DNA from: Mercenaria mercenaria
Lineage: Eukaryota; Mollusca; Bivalvia; Venerida; Veneridae
Direction of reading: 5' to 3'
Assembly (NCBI RefSeq): GCF_021730395.1
Contig: NC_069373.1
Coordinates: 50,992,501-51,056,500, forward strand
Length of the DNA stretch: 64,000 bases
The notes under the pieces are model-generated. The model did no database searches. It saw only the letters and a program-made list of their open reading frames with translations, and was not told where the DNA came from. The number at the start of each line of letters is the position of its first letter. Position 1 is the first letter of the stretch. Both the position numbers and the translations under genes were made by a program. Of this stretch, positions 1 to 11,599 are shown one piece after another.

Positions 1-355
1 ATTATAAAAATGAAAAAGAAACTAAACATGATTTTCTTTATAGCACTGTTTTCGTATAGTAACGTGTTCATGAAAAATAACCTCTGGAAAAAGGAAATAC
101 TTTTTAAAGAACAGCAACGCAATGTTCCGATTTAGTTTTGTCATCTAACTTTATGCATTTTCAATAATAAACTATAACGAATAAAAAGGAATTAAAAGGA
201 ATTTGAAGTTTTCATCCGTATTTTGTGTAAAAAATAAATATCAATGCATTAGTCTATTACACAAATGTAGTTCGTTCGACGTCATGAGAATGTTTTGCGC
301 CGATGAAAACAAACGGAAATTCCAGATTCCCGCGCAAAAAAAGAACTGATTCGTG
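1..355. other. 3' flank of the IRG-like gene, no gene seen
   Basis: AT-rich sequence just past the minus-strand stop codon. I see no coding signal, RNA gene or clear repeat. No minus-strand AATAAA polyadenylation signal is visible, so the 3' UTR may run past the window edge or use a variant signal. Confidence 0.5.
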
Positions 356-3300
356 TTAGTTCGTCATCAGATCTCGTTCAAGTTTTCTTAATCTTAGTTT
401 TATTAGAACCAATTCATCCTCTGCCATAACCTTACAGATCTTTTCCAAACACTCTTGCATTGTACGAGGGGACTTGTGTGCAGAGTAAAGCATACCAAGG
501 CCCGGAAACGTATACTTCGAATATTTTTCAAAGAACGACCATTTCATTTCCTCCGTTTCTGAATACAGCTGTTTTGCATCACTGATTTCTTTACTATACG
601 ACTTCAGCTGGTTTTCAATATCTTTCTCAGACATATCAACTTCTTCTGCAAACTGTTTTAACGAGGCTTTGTCGATACAATATCTCTCTCGACATGTTTC
701 AAATATTTTAGTCACATGGTACGTGTCCAGCGTTGACTCGAGTTTTGGGATTGGTAAAAATCCAGTGACTACAGACGCGACCTTTCTACCGATGAATTCT
801 TTCTCAACAGTTTCTGTTTTTGATTTGATTGTTTTTTCCATGTGCACATACAAAAGATAGCATAGAGCCTTCACTTTCATGCTTAATAGACTTTTAAGCT
901 TATCCACCAGAGAAACAAAGTCGTATTTTGTTTTGTCCCGTGAAGTTATTAGGTAAATAACATCACGATAATTTTGCAGATCTAACTTACCCTTGTCTAT
1001 ATTGCTCTCTATGCCAGTTCTGATAATTTTCATGCATGTATACTCACTGAAATTATCTGGATCGTCTTCTCTGGAGTTACGTAGATCAGTATCAATTTTT
1101 GTCCGGACGAAAAGAACATTTCGATGGACTTCCATAGCTTTCTTTGCTATCCACAAATCATTTTCGGTAAAGCGCTCACTGGACACAATAACAATTACGC
1201 TGGAATCGAGCAGTTTGGTTTTCTCCATGTAGTCATCTTTTGAAAAGTCTTGAGTTCCAATTCCAGGATAGTCTTTCAGTATAACATGGTCATGTCCTGG
1301 ATATGGATAAGACTGTATTGTTTTCGTTGTTTCTGAGACACCCACTGCAGCCGCCCCTTTGTCTCTGGGTTTCAGTCCTCTCAGAGCATTTATAAGACTT
1401 GATTTTCCAGCACCAGTTTTACCTGTTACACCGACAATCAGTTTCTTGTCTTTCCAAGACTCAAAATTCTTAGCAATGTAACTACTCAATCCATGTAGAG
1501 TAGTATTCCCCATTTCTGAATTCAGTTCTTCTTCATTTATGAACGATCGGAAATTCTACAAAATATTTGCAAGAGAAATAGTTTTTGTTGTACAATTGCC
1601 ATAGATACTATGCGTATCTTTTACAGAAAGCTACTAAGTGAAATTTTAATAACAAAGCAAGTCTGTTACACCCTCTTTTAAGAACCGTCGTTTATATGAC
1701 TGAAAAATTGTTGAAAAAGACGTTAAACCCGAACACACACACTCACACACTTTTAAGGAGGTAGGTTACCTTCATATTTTTATGTGCGCATGTCCAACCG
1801 GAAGCTAACGTGACGATTTACGACGACGTTTACGACAAATTAAATGTGTTTGTATATTCATTCTCCTGAAAACAAATCATGAACCTACCTCCGATCTGAT
1901 ACTTTATGGTTTAATAATGCAGAAATAATGAATCAGTTGTGGCAGAAACGCTTCAAAACAATGTTGCCTTAAAATGACGTCATTGACGTCATGACGTTAC
2001 GTGTCAGTTACCGCGCAAAATTAATAGCTTTTATCTTGAAAGTACGTAATTTTGTGCATTTTCTTTATTCTAACTATCTTCAAATAACAAATATTTGCTG
2101 AAATATTTGTTATGAATCTTTTGCTCTGAATAATCATCAATATTTTGCTTCTTTTATGTAGTTATATTGAAACGTTATGCGGATTGTAAGAAAATAGATG
2201 ATGGTAACCAATATTATTTGGAATATAGTTGGATGAAAGGTTACTTGTAACGGCCATTTTCAAATAAAAAAATCTAGCAGTTTGATTTGTAATACCTATC
2301 TTTCAGGTTCTGTTGATAATTTGTTACTTATATACTAAAAATAAGATCTAAAACTGTTCAAATTACAGTAGAAAAAATGTGGTTCCTTGAATTTAATGAA
2401 TGTTACCATGGAAACGAAGCCCGTGACCTATGTATCTAAATGTAAAATTCAAAAGCGTTGACACTGGTCTATTTAAGAAACACAACTTCGGCTTTTTATT
2501 TTCATTTCAACAATATCCATTACAATAATATCAGCATGCTGAACGATTTTTCCATGAAAAATGCCAGGCGAGGGGTACTGCCGTATGTATTCTAAGCTGT
2601 GAAATTTGTTTGAATCAACGCAAATAACAAGAAAATATAACTTACGTTAGAAATAATATGTTTTAAAGCTACATTAACTAGAAAGATAATCTTATTCAAT
2701 ATATTTTTATAAGAAATTACGACAAAAAGCAAGATATAAGCTATTTTAAACATCTCTGTTGCCATGGTTACTGTAAACTTTAAGAAAAATAGGGTACCAT
2801 GTAAAGTGCATGGTATTCTGCTTATAATATTTCCCAAATATTCCATGTTAGTCATTAATAGAATGCCACTTAAGCCGTCGAAAACCCCTATTTTTATACA
2901 TAGTTATTTAAAAATGAGAGAAAATGCGTTACCATGGAAACACGAGCCCCGCGACATATGCATTTAAAGCTTATATTAGAAAGCTAATGTGCATACTAGT
3001 AAAATTATCAATTATGCAGACTTCTACGGATATTAATGAAACTAAAATACACTGAAAAGTGTTAAATATCCGTATTTTCCTTCTTCTTTTAATATGAAAT
3101 ACCTTTAGAGGGTCATGTTCTTCAAACCTAGATAAAAACTGAATTTGAAGGGACAGAGACAAACGGAATTGAGATTGTAGCAGGTAAAACTTCATATTAC
3201 ACGAAATACAAACAAATGCTGCGGTTAAACTAACTTGCATTTACCCTTGTAACAAGGTAACCTACCTCCTAAAGACACATTTTGGTGATAATATAGAGCT

Positions 3301-3776
3301 ATACAGCGGATCAGTAGTGTTTAAGACTAAACTGGCATCTTTTAGCCTTATCTGCATCGTTTCACTTTGTTCCAAACTATTATTTGCCAGTAAACCATTG
3401 AAATGCTTAAGACTGATTTCCATAGGCCTTAAAAATTGGTCATTAGTCGCATCTGTTATTTACAATTTCTCAGATTCAAAAGTCCAGTTTGTGCCAGTAA
3501 CTAAGAATGGTTAAATCTAATATAAAGTCATGACGGTTGAGATGATGAATTCATTTTATATCTATTCTTACGAACTGTTATATTTCAAATTATGTGTTCT
3601 TTGAAAATGGATTTAATACAGTTTTTATAATCTTAGATACAAATAGGCAAAGTAATATTGATCATTAAGATTTAACTCACGTCATATTCCCTGATATGCT
3701 TTGTAAACCCTTCTTCCTCATTTATTGATGAACCGACATCGTCACTTGAAACACACGCATCGTCTAAACTTGCCAT
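356..3776 (-). CDS. IRG-like (immunity-related) GTPase, two coding exons
   Basis: The main exon (1513 down to 356) encodes 385 residues of a dynamin-like P-loop GTPase. G1 is GKTGAGKS (residues 31-38), G3 is DYPGIG, G4 is TKID inside a block FVRTKIDTDL, and G5 is close to LITSRD. The spacing, the FVRTK block and the all-helical C-terminal half fit vertebrate IRG proteins (interferon-inducible GTPases of cell-autonomous immunity that act on intracellular membranes). The open frame continues upstream of ATG 1513 to a splice acceptor (AG at 1557-1556). A phase-matched first exon lies at 3776-3681: 32 codons starting MASLDDACVSSDD, followed by a GTGAGT donor. The spliced model is about 431 residues, near normal IRG length. 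The join is inferred; the ATG at 1513 alone could also serve. Fold assignment is confident, immune role is by family. Confidence 0.82.
1700..1755 (+). repeat. SINE 3' tail remnant with CA-rich end
   Basis: A short stretch reading gacgttaaacccgaacacac, followed by CA repeats. This resembles the conserved 3' end of mollusc SINEs, whose tails carry the same cgacgttaaa-type motif elsewhere in this window (antisense near 51020). Only the tail is visible. Confidence 0.4.
1757..3269. mobile_element. Non-autonomous DNA transposon, 16-bp TIR, TAA flanks (PIF/Harbinger-like?)
   Basis: The ends are inverted copies: GGAGGTAGGTTACCTT at the left and its complement AAGGTAACCTACCTCC at the right. Both outer borders abut TAA (1754-1756 and 3270-3272). 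A 3-bp TWA duplication is typical of PIF/Harbinger elements, so I place it there tentatively. No transposase is seen. A third, inverted, copy of the terminal word sits at about 1883-1893. A diverged repeat containing ttaccatggaaac occurs twice inside (about 2402 and 2930). Confidence 0.6.
1975..1999. promoter_or_regulatory. Three adjacent CRE-like sites
   Basis: TGACGTCA at 1975-1982 and 1984-1991, then TGACGTTA at 1992-1999: three CREB/ATF-type octamers within 25 bp. They lie inside the transposon in the IRG intron. Whether anything binds is unknown; the sequence match is exact for two of the three. Confidence 0.4.
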
Positions 3777-4315
3777 AATGAACAGTCACACCACTTTACC
3801 GCTATAAAAGATTGCATACTACATGATTTCATCATCTAAGATATGATTTCAATTGTTGAAATTGAAATGTACGGCTGTAAAAAATAGAGGTTTTTTTTCA
3901 CGAACTTTTGATTGATTCTTCTCTGGTTTTGTTTTCAACAACAGTATTTCAGTCATATAGATCGATAAATAGTTTTATTTCTGTGTACAATGTACATTTT
4001 CATGACAATATATATAACAACATTCAGATAACAATGAACAAGTATGCATGTTAAATAAAGTCATGTCATATACATTATAACATAAAGGATGACACACAAA
4101 AAAAGATTGAAATCATCTCTTATTTCCATTTTGGTCCTTGTGTAGTATAATATGGTATGACATGGGAAGACATATTCCAAAAAAAAAAAAGACTTAGGTT
4201 ATGACAATTCATAGATATAGAATTATACAAAAAAAACACTATCACGATCACAATAGATGGATTAAAAACAAGTATTATATAGCATCTTAACTGTCATAGT
4301 GAATAGTCACCACAG
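3777..4315. other. Upstream region of the IRG-like gene
   Basis: This is the 5' flank on the minus strand. It should hold the promoter and 5' UTR of the IRG-like gene, but I see no convincing TATA box or factor cluster. It is AT-rich with homopolymer runs. Confidence 0.4.
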
Positions 4316-4713
4316 TTAACACGTAGTTATCAAATTCTTCAGTAGTCGCCGTATAGACGCGGGCTCAATATAATAGTGGTTATTTAGCCTAATCAATGTT
4401 CATAGCTTTTTCTACTTACTTATTCTCTGCACCTTACTGACAACTTACACATATACATCACATGTGGACAGATATTTTATATTCTGTGAAATGATAACGA
4501 AGAACGTACATATCGCCAGAGGTGCGAACTTACGGTCATTGTATAAGTGGAATTGTATGATCCATTTATTAGAAGCCTTTATGATCTCTTTTGGGTAGAA
4601 CTGTAATTGTGCTTTATCTACTGAGCTAACATACTTTAAAGGTCCCTGCCCGAGACTGAAGTTGAACCGCAACGATACGGCAACTATTGAAGAATTTGAT
4701 AACTACGTATTAA
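4316..4713. mobile_element. 398-bp MITE with about 40-bp TIRs and TTAA ends
   Basis: The left end at 4316 and right end at 4713 are inverted copies over about 40 bp, sharing TAGTTATCAAATTCTTCA, with a handful of mismatches. Both ends finish on TTAA, as expected of piggyBac- or Kolobok-type target duplication. It has no coding capacity. It ends 27 bp from the next TTAA element. Confidence 0.75.
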
Positions 4714-5598
4714 CTAGAGTGAAGGTATATTTCTTATTAGTTAAGGGGACGCATATTGCTACATTCACAGTTCATACAGAAATGCGGAAGGGGTGCATAT
4801 TCAAGAAATCGATGGTGGGAAAATAAAAAACATATTCCTAAACTGATATAATACTGATGGACACCTGTAATTGTCAGTATTTTGTGGATAAGGATGTGGT
4901 ACTATGAATGTAATAGGAAAACAGAGGTCTTTGTGAAAGAACATTCAACACAAAATATTAAGTTTTTGTATAAGGAAAAAAACAGGTTTTTTACAATAAC
5001 AGTGTTCCAGATAATGTTGAAGAGATGAGATTTTCTTTCTAACACACCAGGTTTGCTTAAACATGTAAAAATTTAACACCACGTCATTTCAGCTCGGGAT
5101 GGACGCCATATTTCTCATTGATAAAAATGTAAACAAAAAAAATCAGAGTGGGATTAGCATTGCAAGGGCATAACATGACATTCTACACAATGAATACCTT
5201 AGAACAGATATCTAAGATGCTACACAGGTCAGGCGGGTTAAATGCATAATGGCGATCACTTGAAATTCATCTTGAAAAGGTGGTTAATTTTAGTTTATTT
5301 ACATGGTTTTTAATTTTCCCACGACTTCTCGGCGATTCACTGCAAATGTATTACTGCGCCGGACGAAAGGTAACTCTAATAAAGAACGGGAGACAACTTA
5401 GGTGTCAGCACGTGTACGATTTTTAAAAAAAAAAACATGTCGATAATTATAATTTCTTATCAAATAATGAATCCTATTCAGATATTCGTCTTTAATATTA
5501 GAAAATTATTAATTTCTGTGGACATTTGTCAAAAAATATTACTTACATTGGACTACTTTGCGCATCAAACTGGTTTCCGCTTCAGTTGTGAGGCACTT

Positions 5599-7032
5599 AT
5601 AAGTACCGCACAGTATTATGGCGTTTTTATTTTTAGCAACATGTAAATAAACAATCAATACTTAGCAATCTCTTTTAAATCGAAGATATTGGAAGTTAGA
5701 TAAACAGTTCCCAGTAGGCATTTGACGTCGGTTAGACGTCGTATAGACGTCGGACCCCGACGTCGGATTAACGTTGGATTTTGGTTGGATTTGCAAACCG
5801 TTTAGACGTCGGATCCTGACGTTGGCTAGACGTCGCAATCCGACATTTTTCCAACCTAAATCTAACCGCTTTTTAACCAAAATCTGACCAAATTTTCAAC
5901 ATTATTTGCAATCAAACAAGTAATCAACACATGTATTTTATCATCTTTATTTCATATTATGGCGACGTAAGTCTAATACAATAAGTCCAAAAAGTAATGC
6001 AGTAATTGAAACTTTCAAGTTTCGTCATTTTTGTATATGATTCTTCAACTCCGCCAACATTTCCACCTGAAATGTATAAAATTTGACAGTTTCATTATTT
6101 AACGTATACAAGTATACTAGTGCTATTACTAAGAACATAATTAATACGTGCCAAACAAATATGTAATATTTTAAATTCTATGAATAAAATATTCTATAAC
6201 TTCGTAAAATGTAATTAAATGCAATTGCTTTTTAAATACTTAACAAACAAAAATAAGTCATTTTTTTTTTAAAAAAATACGGAATAAAAAACAGTATAAC
6301 TTTCAAAATAAGTATTATTTTTAAAAATCTGTCACTCACGTTGCGGATCCTTCTCTTTGTGTAAAGTATTTATAAACTTGCTCTATCTTATCCCAATAAA
6401 TATCAAATTACAGGAAGACTGTGTAAACCGATGCAGGCTTATCTCGCGAATGTGTGACTGGTAGACAGCATGTGTAGAAGAGAAGATCTTTGTGAATTTA
6501 GAATAATCTATACATGTGTATAGAATGCATATTTATCTTGAACAGTTTAAAGTTCGTGAAAAGAATCCGACTCCGAAAGCAGACAGTCTCATGCAATATT
6601 GCAACATTTATATTAATTAAATTAATATAATGTTTGTTGTGAGAATGAACTATTATTAATAAGTGCATGTCCAGGCCTTTATGAAAACAAGTAAATATCT
6701 TTAAACTATACTAGCAAAATTGTACCAGTTAGTTTTAAAACTAAAAACATTTATCAGACTTTCTATCCAACCTAATTCCAACGTCTTCTAGACGTCTAAG
6801 TCTGACGTCTATTAGACGTCGTGGATATGACGTTGGTTAGACGTTGGATCCAAGTCGCCGACGTCGCGACCAAAATCCAACGTCTAACCAACGTCGGTAC
6901 GACGTCAGGTGTTTACTGGGTTGACTTGATGGCGCAGTAGGTTGAGTTGATAGAAATGGTATTGACTTAAATTTATGCTATTGTTTTGTTTGTTTACATT
7001 TCAAAGCGCCTTATTACTGTGCGATACCTATA
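5599..7032 (-). mobile_element. Family B element, first copy, inserted in the family A element
   Basis: Left end ATAAGTACCGCACAGTATTA and right end, as complement, TATAGGTATCGCACAGTAAT are imperfect TIRs. Without the nested element at 5710-6920 it is only about 225 bp. Its right arm carries a tRNA-like A box (TGGCGCAGTAGG). It is an inverted, shorter relative of 7091-7722. The 58 bp between the two copies is original family A sequence, still present intact in the copy at 25702-27614. Confidence 0.7.
5710..6920. mobile_element. Family C DNA element with subterminal GACGTC repeats
   Basis: A 1211-bp insertion that interrupts the first family B copy; the uninterrupted site gataaacagttgacttgat can be read in reverse at about 7600-7620. 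The ends are inverted: CCCAGTAGGCATTTGACGTC and, as complement, CCCAGTAAACACCTGACGTC. About 150 bp at each end is packed with degenerate GACGTCGG or AACGTTGG words, which may be transposase binding sites. Only a TT is duplicated at the borders. No transposase is seen and the superfamily is not assigned. Confidence 0.7.
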
Positions 7033-7090
7033 CGTTATACTTTTTGACAACAATAACAAAACACAAAATGAATCAATAAAGTCACTTATA

Positions 7091-7722
7091 GGTATCGCAC
7101 AGTAATAAGGCGCTTTGAAATGTAAACAAACAAAACAATAGCATAAATTTAAGTCAATACACAACGTTTACGCTGACAACAGTAATTCCTCGTTGGCCGA
7201 GTGGTAATGGTACCCGTCTTATACTTTTTCGTCGGGAGTTCGATTCCCGGACCCGTAAAATAGTATTTTGAATAGTGTTTTTAATTTCTTTTTTTTCCAA
7301 TACGATTCAACGAAAACAACGCAAGTTTGTTAATCTAGTACTAACTTGCTCACTAACTTATATATAAATGTCATTGTTAACACGTAATCATATTTAAATA
7401 CTCTTCAATTTTAATATGATCTAATGTTTTTGAGGCTTTCGTGAATAAATTAGAAACCAGACAAAAACACAAAATTACACAAACTGCATAAATTAAATGC
7501 CAAAAAAACCCAAAAAACAAATGACGGATGCAAGGTTCGAACCATCAAAACTGTCACTACAAAATGATACCATTTCTATCAACTCAACCTACTGCGCCAT
7601 CAAGTCAACTGTTTATCTAACTTCCAATATCTTCGATTTAAAAGAGATTGCTAAGTATTGATTGTTTATTTACATGTTGCTAAAAATAAAAACGCCATAA
7701 TACTGTGCGGTACTTATATAAA
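7091..7722 (+). mobile_element. Family B element, second copy, with two opposed tRNA-like segments
   Basis: TIRs match the first copy in inverted orientation. About 400 bp in the middle (7162-7568) is missing from the first copy. It includes a plus-strand tRNA-like segment (A box TGGCCGAGTGG, B box GAGTTCGATTCCC, 7192-7250). A minus-strand one has its B box AGGTTCGAACC at 7532-7543 and its A box as the complement of 7588-7599. Neither folds into a full cloverleaf with a paired acceptor, so these are SINE-like Pol III promoters and not tRNA genes. The target appears to be TA-rich. Confidence 0.65.
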
Positions 7723-8720
7723 CCGACTGCTACTTAAATCAGTGTAAGTAAAGTTGTTGTTACAACATTATACATGTTCGTTACGTTATGAGATAAAGTT
7801 TATCTTGAACTGCATAATCCATTAATTACGTTTAGATGATATTGCATTTACAACTTATTTGACCCCGTTTATTTACGTGAATGACAGCATTCTCGTGCAA
7901 CTCGTACAAACAGAGTTATGAAAAGTATGGTGGAGAATTCAAGGACAAATTATAAATGACATTAAAGTGAGGATAACTGTATATTCGTCCAGTTTTGATC
8001 ATTGACATGCCTGCTGTGTATTAGTAACTTTTGTGAACAAGATTAGAATGTTACTTTTGCACATATACACATTGATTGGACCTCTCAACCAAATTTCATA
8101 CCTTATTTTAGGGATTTTTAAGACAATACATTTTCAAAAGTTTGTTCAATGTGTTTTGATATTTAAGTGCATTGTAGTTCATGAATACCAATTTAAAAAT
8201 TAATAATGGCAACATTTCTAGGCCCTTATTGTAAGCCACTAGACTTCTGTAACGATAAATGTTTAATGTATTAAGGGGAATATACTCTTTTAGTTTTGGA
8301 ATGTGGTATTCCTTGACCACCGTATCTTTTCTTATGCACTACTTTGTAAACAAACTAAATAATGTGTTTTAGCTTACATATGCGAAATGAAAAGCAAGAC
8401 AGTGACCATATTTAACATTCTTTCTTTAAATTAGAATCTGTAGGACATTGATAAATGTTTGGTCAAGGTGAAGCACTATTATTTTCGCACCAAAAAGTCT
8501 TAATTGTTGACTTTGAATGTACACAGTAAGTCTTATGTAATTCAACAATAACTTCCTTGTTTCAGTTTTCTCATTTTTATTTTAGTGAGCGATCCTTTGT
8601 GTACTTATAACAGTTGAAACAGTATCCATTTCATGTACCAAAACCTTGTACTTTTTTTGCAGGTAAATTTTATCATACCCCACCCACTTTTTTCTAATTT
8701 CAAAGTATGCGTCCCCTTAA

Positions 8721-9160
8721 GACCTCTTAAAATTTAAGCGATTAGGCATATACAAAAAAAGAAAAGTCTTACCTTGTTAACAAAGGAATAGCTATTTCAT
8801 AAGAGGTTATGCCGACTAAACTTCCACAGTAGATGTCTTTTAAATCTATAATAGCACACGCCCAAGAGAACACGTAAAATGTTGATTATATTGATAGTAC
8901 GTATCATAAGATCTACTATATCAGCCACTTGAAATTCTGTTATCAGATTTCAAATACACTTTGCACTGATAAAGGCTACTCGGTATTTTGAATCAATTTT
9001 CAGAAAATAGAAATAGGACTCATTCTTAAACACGCATACTTTCGTTAGAGTGGGTCATTTAATAGCCAATAATTACTTTGCGTAATATTTAGACTGAACG
9101 CGGCTATTTCGGGTCATTTCAGAGTATTAAGCTACAGTCACATATATCCGTGCGTTTAGG
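8721..9160. other. Intergenic, nothing recognised
   Basis: AT-rich DNA between the TTAA element and the TACG array. I see no gene, RNA or repeat structure here. Confidence 0.4.
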
Positions 9161-9665
9161 TACGGTGCGAATAGGATTAGTCTTTGGGTGTATAACTACG
9201 GAGCAGTACGTCTTAGTACGGGAAAAACAGGAAACAAACAAAACAATACAGGACGCGAATAAGTACGGATAGGTACGGGGTACTACGTTGAATTACGTTT
9301 TACTGCGCCTTGCAACTTGCCCAGCGCACGGACGGGTCTGCGGTAAACTACGTTAAACTATGCTTAATTACGAGCAGCCTCAGATAACTACGTTCAGCTA
9401 CGGCGAGGTACGTAACAGCACGGATAACTACGTTTAAGTACGTTTAACTACGGATGAATAAGTTTCAGCCAGGTTGGACTGAAGTCACGCTCAAATGGCT
9501 ACGGTTCGCTCAAACTTTTGTGCATGTTCAAAAGTTGGAGAAACTTGCAAGTTTGGAATAAGTTTTGAATACGTTTTGACCACGTTTTGGTATGGATTAA
9601 TACGAATGACTACTCTGAGGTACGGATCGATACGGATTACTACGTTTCTGTCCGTAGCTAGACGT
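9161..9665. repeat. Degenerate 10-bp array with in-phase TACG cores
   Basis: TACG recurs in exact 10-bp steps: 9197, 9207, 9217; 9264, 9274, 9284, 9294; 9349, 9369, 9389, 9399, 9409, 9429, 9439, 9449, 9499, 9569; then 9601, 9621, 9631, 9641. CACG or GACG fills some gaps in the same phase (9419, 9661). The six bases between cores vary greatly, often reading aacta before the core. It looks like an old decamer satellite in which only the CpG-containing core has stayed constant. Confidence 0.75.
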
Positions 9666-11482
9666 AGCTATCCGCGCCGTATGTGTGACTGGGGTATTAC
9701 GAAATTAAGTTCTACATGTATATGTGAACCTACGGAAACTAATTTAGTGAAATGAGCTTCGGAATGCTTTGTAAATTTCGTGATCGTTCAAGTAAGACGT
9801 AACACCGTTAAGAACGCTATAATACTTTATTGTTGTAATTTAGAAAATTTTAAGACCCAAATTGTTGCCATATATAACATTGAAAAATATGTTGCTAAAC
9901 GAACTCTCAAACATGAAAAGTTTGAAAAGTCATGGGAAAAGTTTAGAAACTTAGTTCTATAGAAATATCTCAATAAGAGAATATCATACATACTATATGA
10001 AAAGTCTGATATACTTTTATTTAAAGTTGTATACCTATATACATGTACATGTGTATTTAAATAAATATATTTTTTAATAACCACTCCTGTTTGAGAAAGA
10101 ATTAGCAAAAAAGTGAAGTTTTAACCCCCCCCCCCCCCCCCCACTCCCCCGCTCCCGCCCCCACTCTCGTTTTTTCTCTTGAATATCTTACAGCAAGAAG
10201 GAAACCTTAGTAGTTTGCACCGAAGACCTTTTATAAGTTGGGGTTTTTTTTGTACACTGATAGAAACAAAAGCATACTGTCTTAGCTGTATCACTTGTTT
10301 TTGAAAATTGATACTGTATCTCTGGGTTTTATTTTCCAAATTTAATGAATTTTAACACAGACTGAAGAAAAACATTTGTATACTTATATTTTTTTTCAGC
10401 ATGCTCATTATGTTAGAAATGGAACTTATATAAATTATTATAACTACAAAAGCTCCAAATATTCAGGTACACCTTTATTAGGTAAGGCTCCTATTGGCTA
10501 TAATGTAGTTTTACACACTAGTAAAAGAAAATCAAAACAGACACTACATCAATATCAAATTTGGTTTCTGTACAAAAACTTGTTACAATATTCCTTATTT
10601 AGTATAAAATAGGGCTAATCTGTGTTTTGAAACTAAGTTATGTAGATAATATAGAGTTTATATCTTTGGTACATAGTGTTATTTAGCCACAAAATTTACC
10701 TATCCATTTTGAACACTGAAACAAAATGTTAGATATTGCTACAATGTAAAAAAAAACTTTTTGCTCGCTCAATTAAAAATTACTATAGCATAGTTACAAC
10801 TGAAATTTAAAATAACGAAACTTCAGTAACCTGTCTGAAACGTACTGTAAAAGTCTTTACTATATACAAATGCATGCATTATGTGATTATATCAAACATT
10901 TTGAAACGAAGAGTTAAAACTCTATACAATATAGTTGCTTTGGCTAGAATAGAACAAACATATTGTAAATGAAAAAAAATACGAAAACCCCATTTTTAAA
11001 CGAATTTGAATAATTGTATCTTTATTATTAGTTAAGAAAAATTATATGTGTAGTTGCCATATATACATGATTCTGTAAGGGGAAGTGGTGGATGGCTCTC
11101 CGACCCCACTCTCCACAATGACGGGGATAATAAATGAGCAACCTTTGTTTGCTGAAATAAAAAAAAACTTTATTGTTGTAATTTGAACAAAAGAACAAAC
11201 CATTATTAAATCAAAACATGGTAGTATGTAAAATGGTACAACCTAAGGACTGAAATTAATGCAAGAAATATTCGTTGGAAAATGGTTACAATTGGTTAGT
11301 AGGAGGACTGAGGCACAAACTTTGAAGTAATAACTATATGGTATAGAATGAAACAGAAAAAAGTGTGGTGATTTGGAATACCTAATATTTAATGATTTTT
11401 GTTTGATATGGGTAACTTTTCTTACCGTATTATTTCAAAATTAATATTCTTACGGTGTGGACGGTACACAAAGTACAATTGT
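9666..11482. other. Intergenic; 18-bp poly-C run at 10125-10142
   Basis: No gene is supported. About 60 bp at 9735-9795 (agtgaaatgagcttcggaat and onward) matches 53485-53545 upstream of paralogue 3, so this may be a shard of another duplicated unit. A C-homopolymer lies at 10125-10142. The rest is AT-rich. Confidence 0.4.
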
Positions 11483-11599
11483 ACTATAGCATCTCGAGCC
11501 AATGTAAGACATTCTTATGTTGTGATTGTTTTACTATTATTTGTTGTCATTAGCTGTTAAACATTTACAAAATCATACAAAGAAATCATCTTATACAAA

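Larger units (their letters stand above)
1556..3680 (-). other. Predicted single intron of the IRG-like gene
   Basis: On the minus strand the donor reads D|GTGAGT at 3680 and the acceptor TTTTGTAG ends at 1556. Both exon borders are phase 0. Most of its 2.1 kb is the inverted-repeat element at 1757-3269, so the intron is largely transposon. This depends on the exon 1 call being correct. Confidence 0.6.
4741..8720 (-). mobile_element. TTAA element, family A, copy 1 (carries nested insertions)
   Basis: Ends are TTAA-GGGGACGCATA and TATGCGTCCCC-TTAA, matching in inverted orientation the ends of 25702-27614. Comparison with that copy shows the flanks of this one to be the same element, while about 2.1 kb (5599-7722) is mostly extra DNA from later insertions. 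Both copies keep a minus-oriented open frame of about 70 codons (8320-8108 here) with few changes, starting VKEYHIPKLKEYIPLN. I do not recognise that peptide; with no in-frame ATG it is weak as a gene. The TTAA target suggests piggyBac or Kolobok. Confidence 0.8.

Noticed and set aside
5662-5880. Minus-strand open frame of 72 codons
   Set aside because: Lies wholly in the GACGTC-rich subterminal repeats of the family C element.
7190-7256. Possible tRNA gene
   Set aside because: A and B boxes are good but the 5' sequence does not pair with GACCCGT on the 3' side, so no acceptor stem forms.
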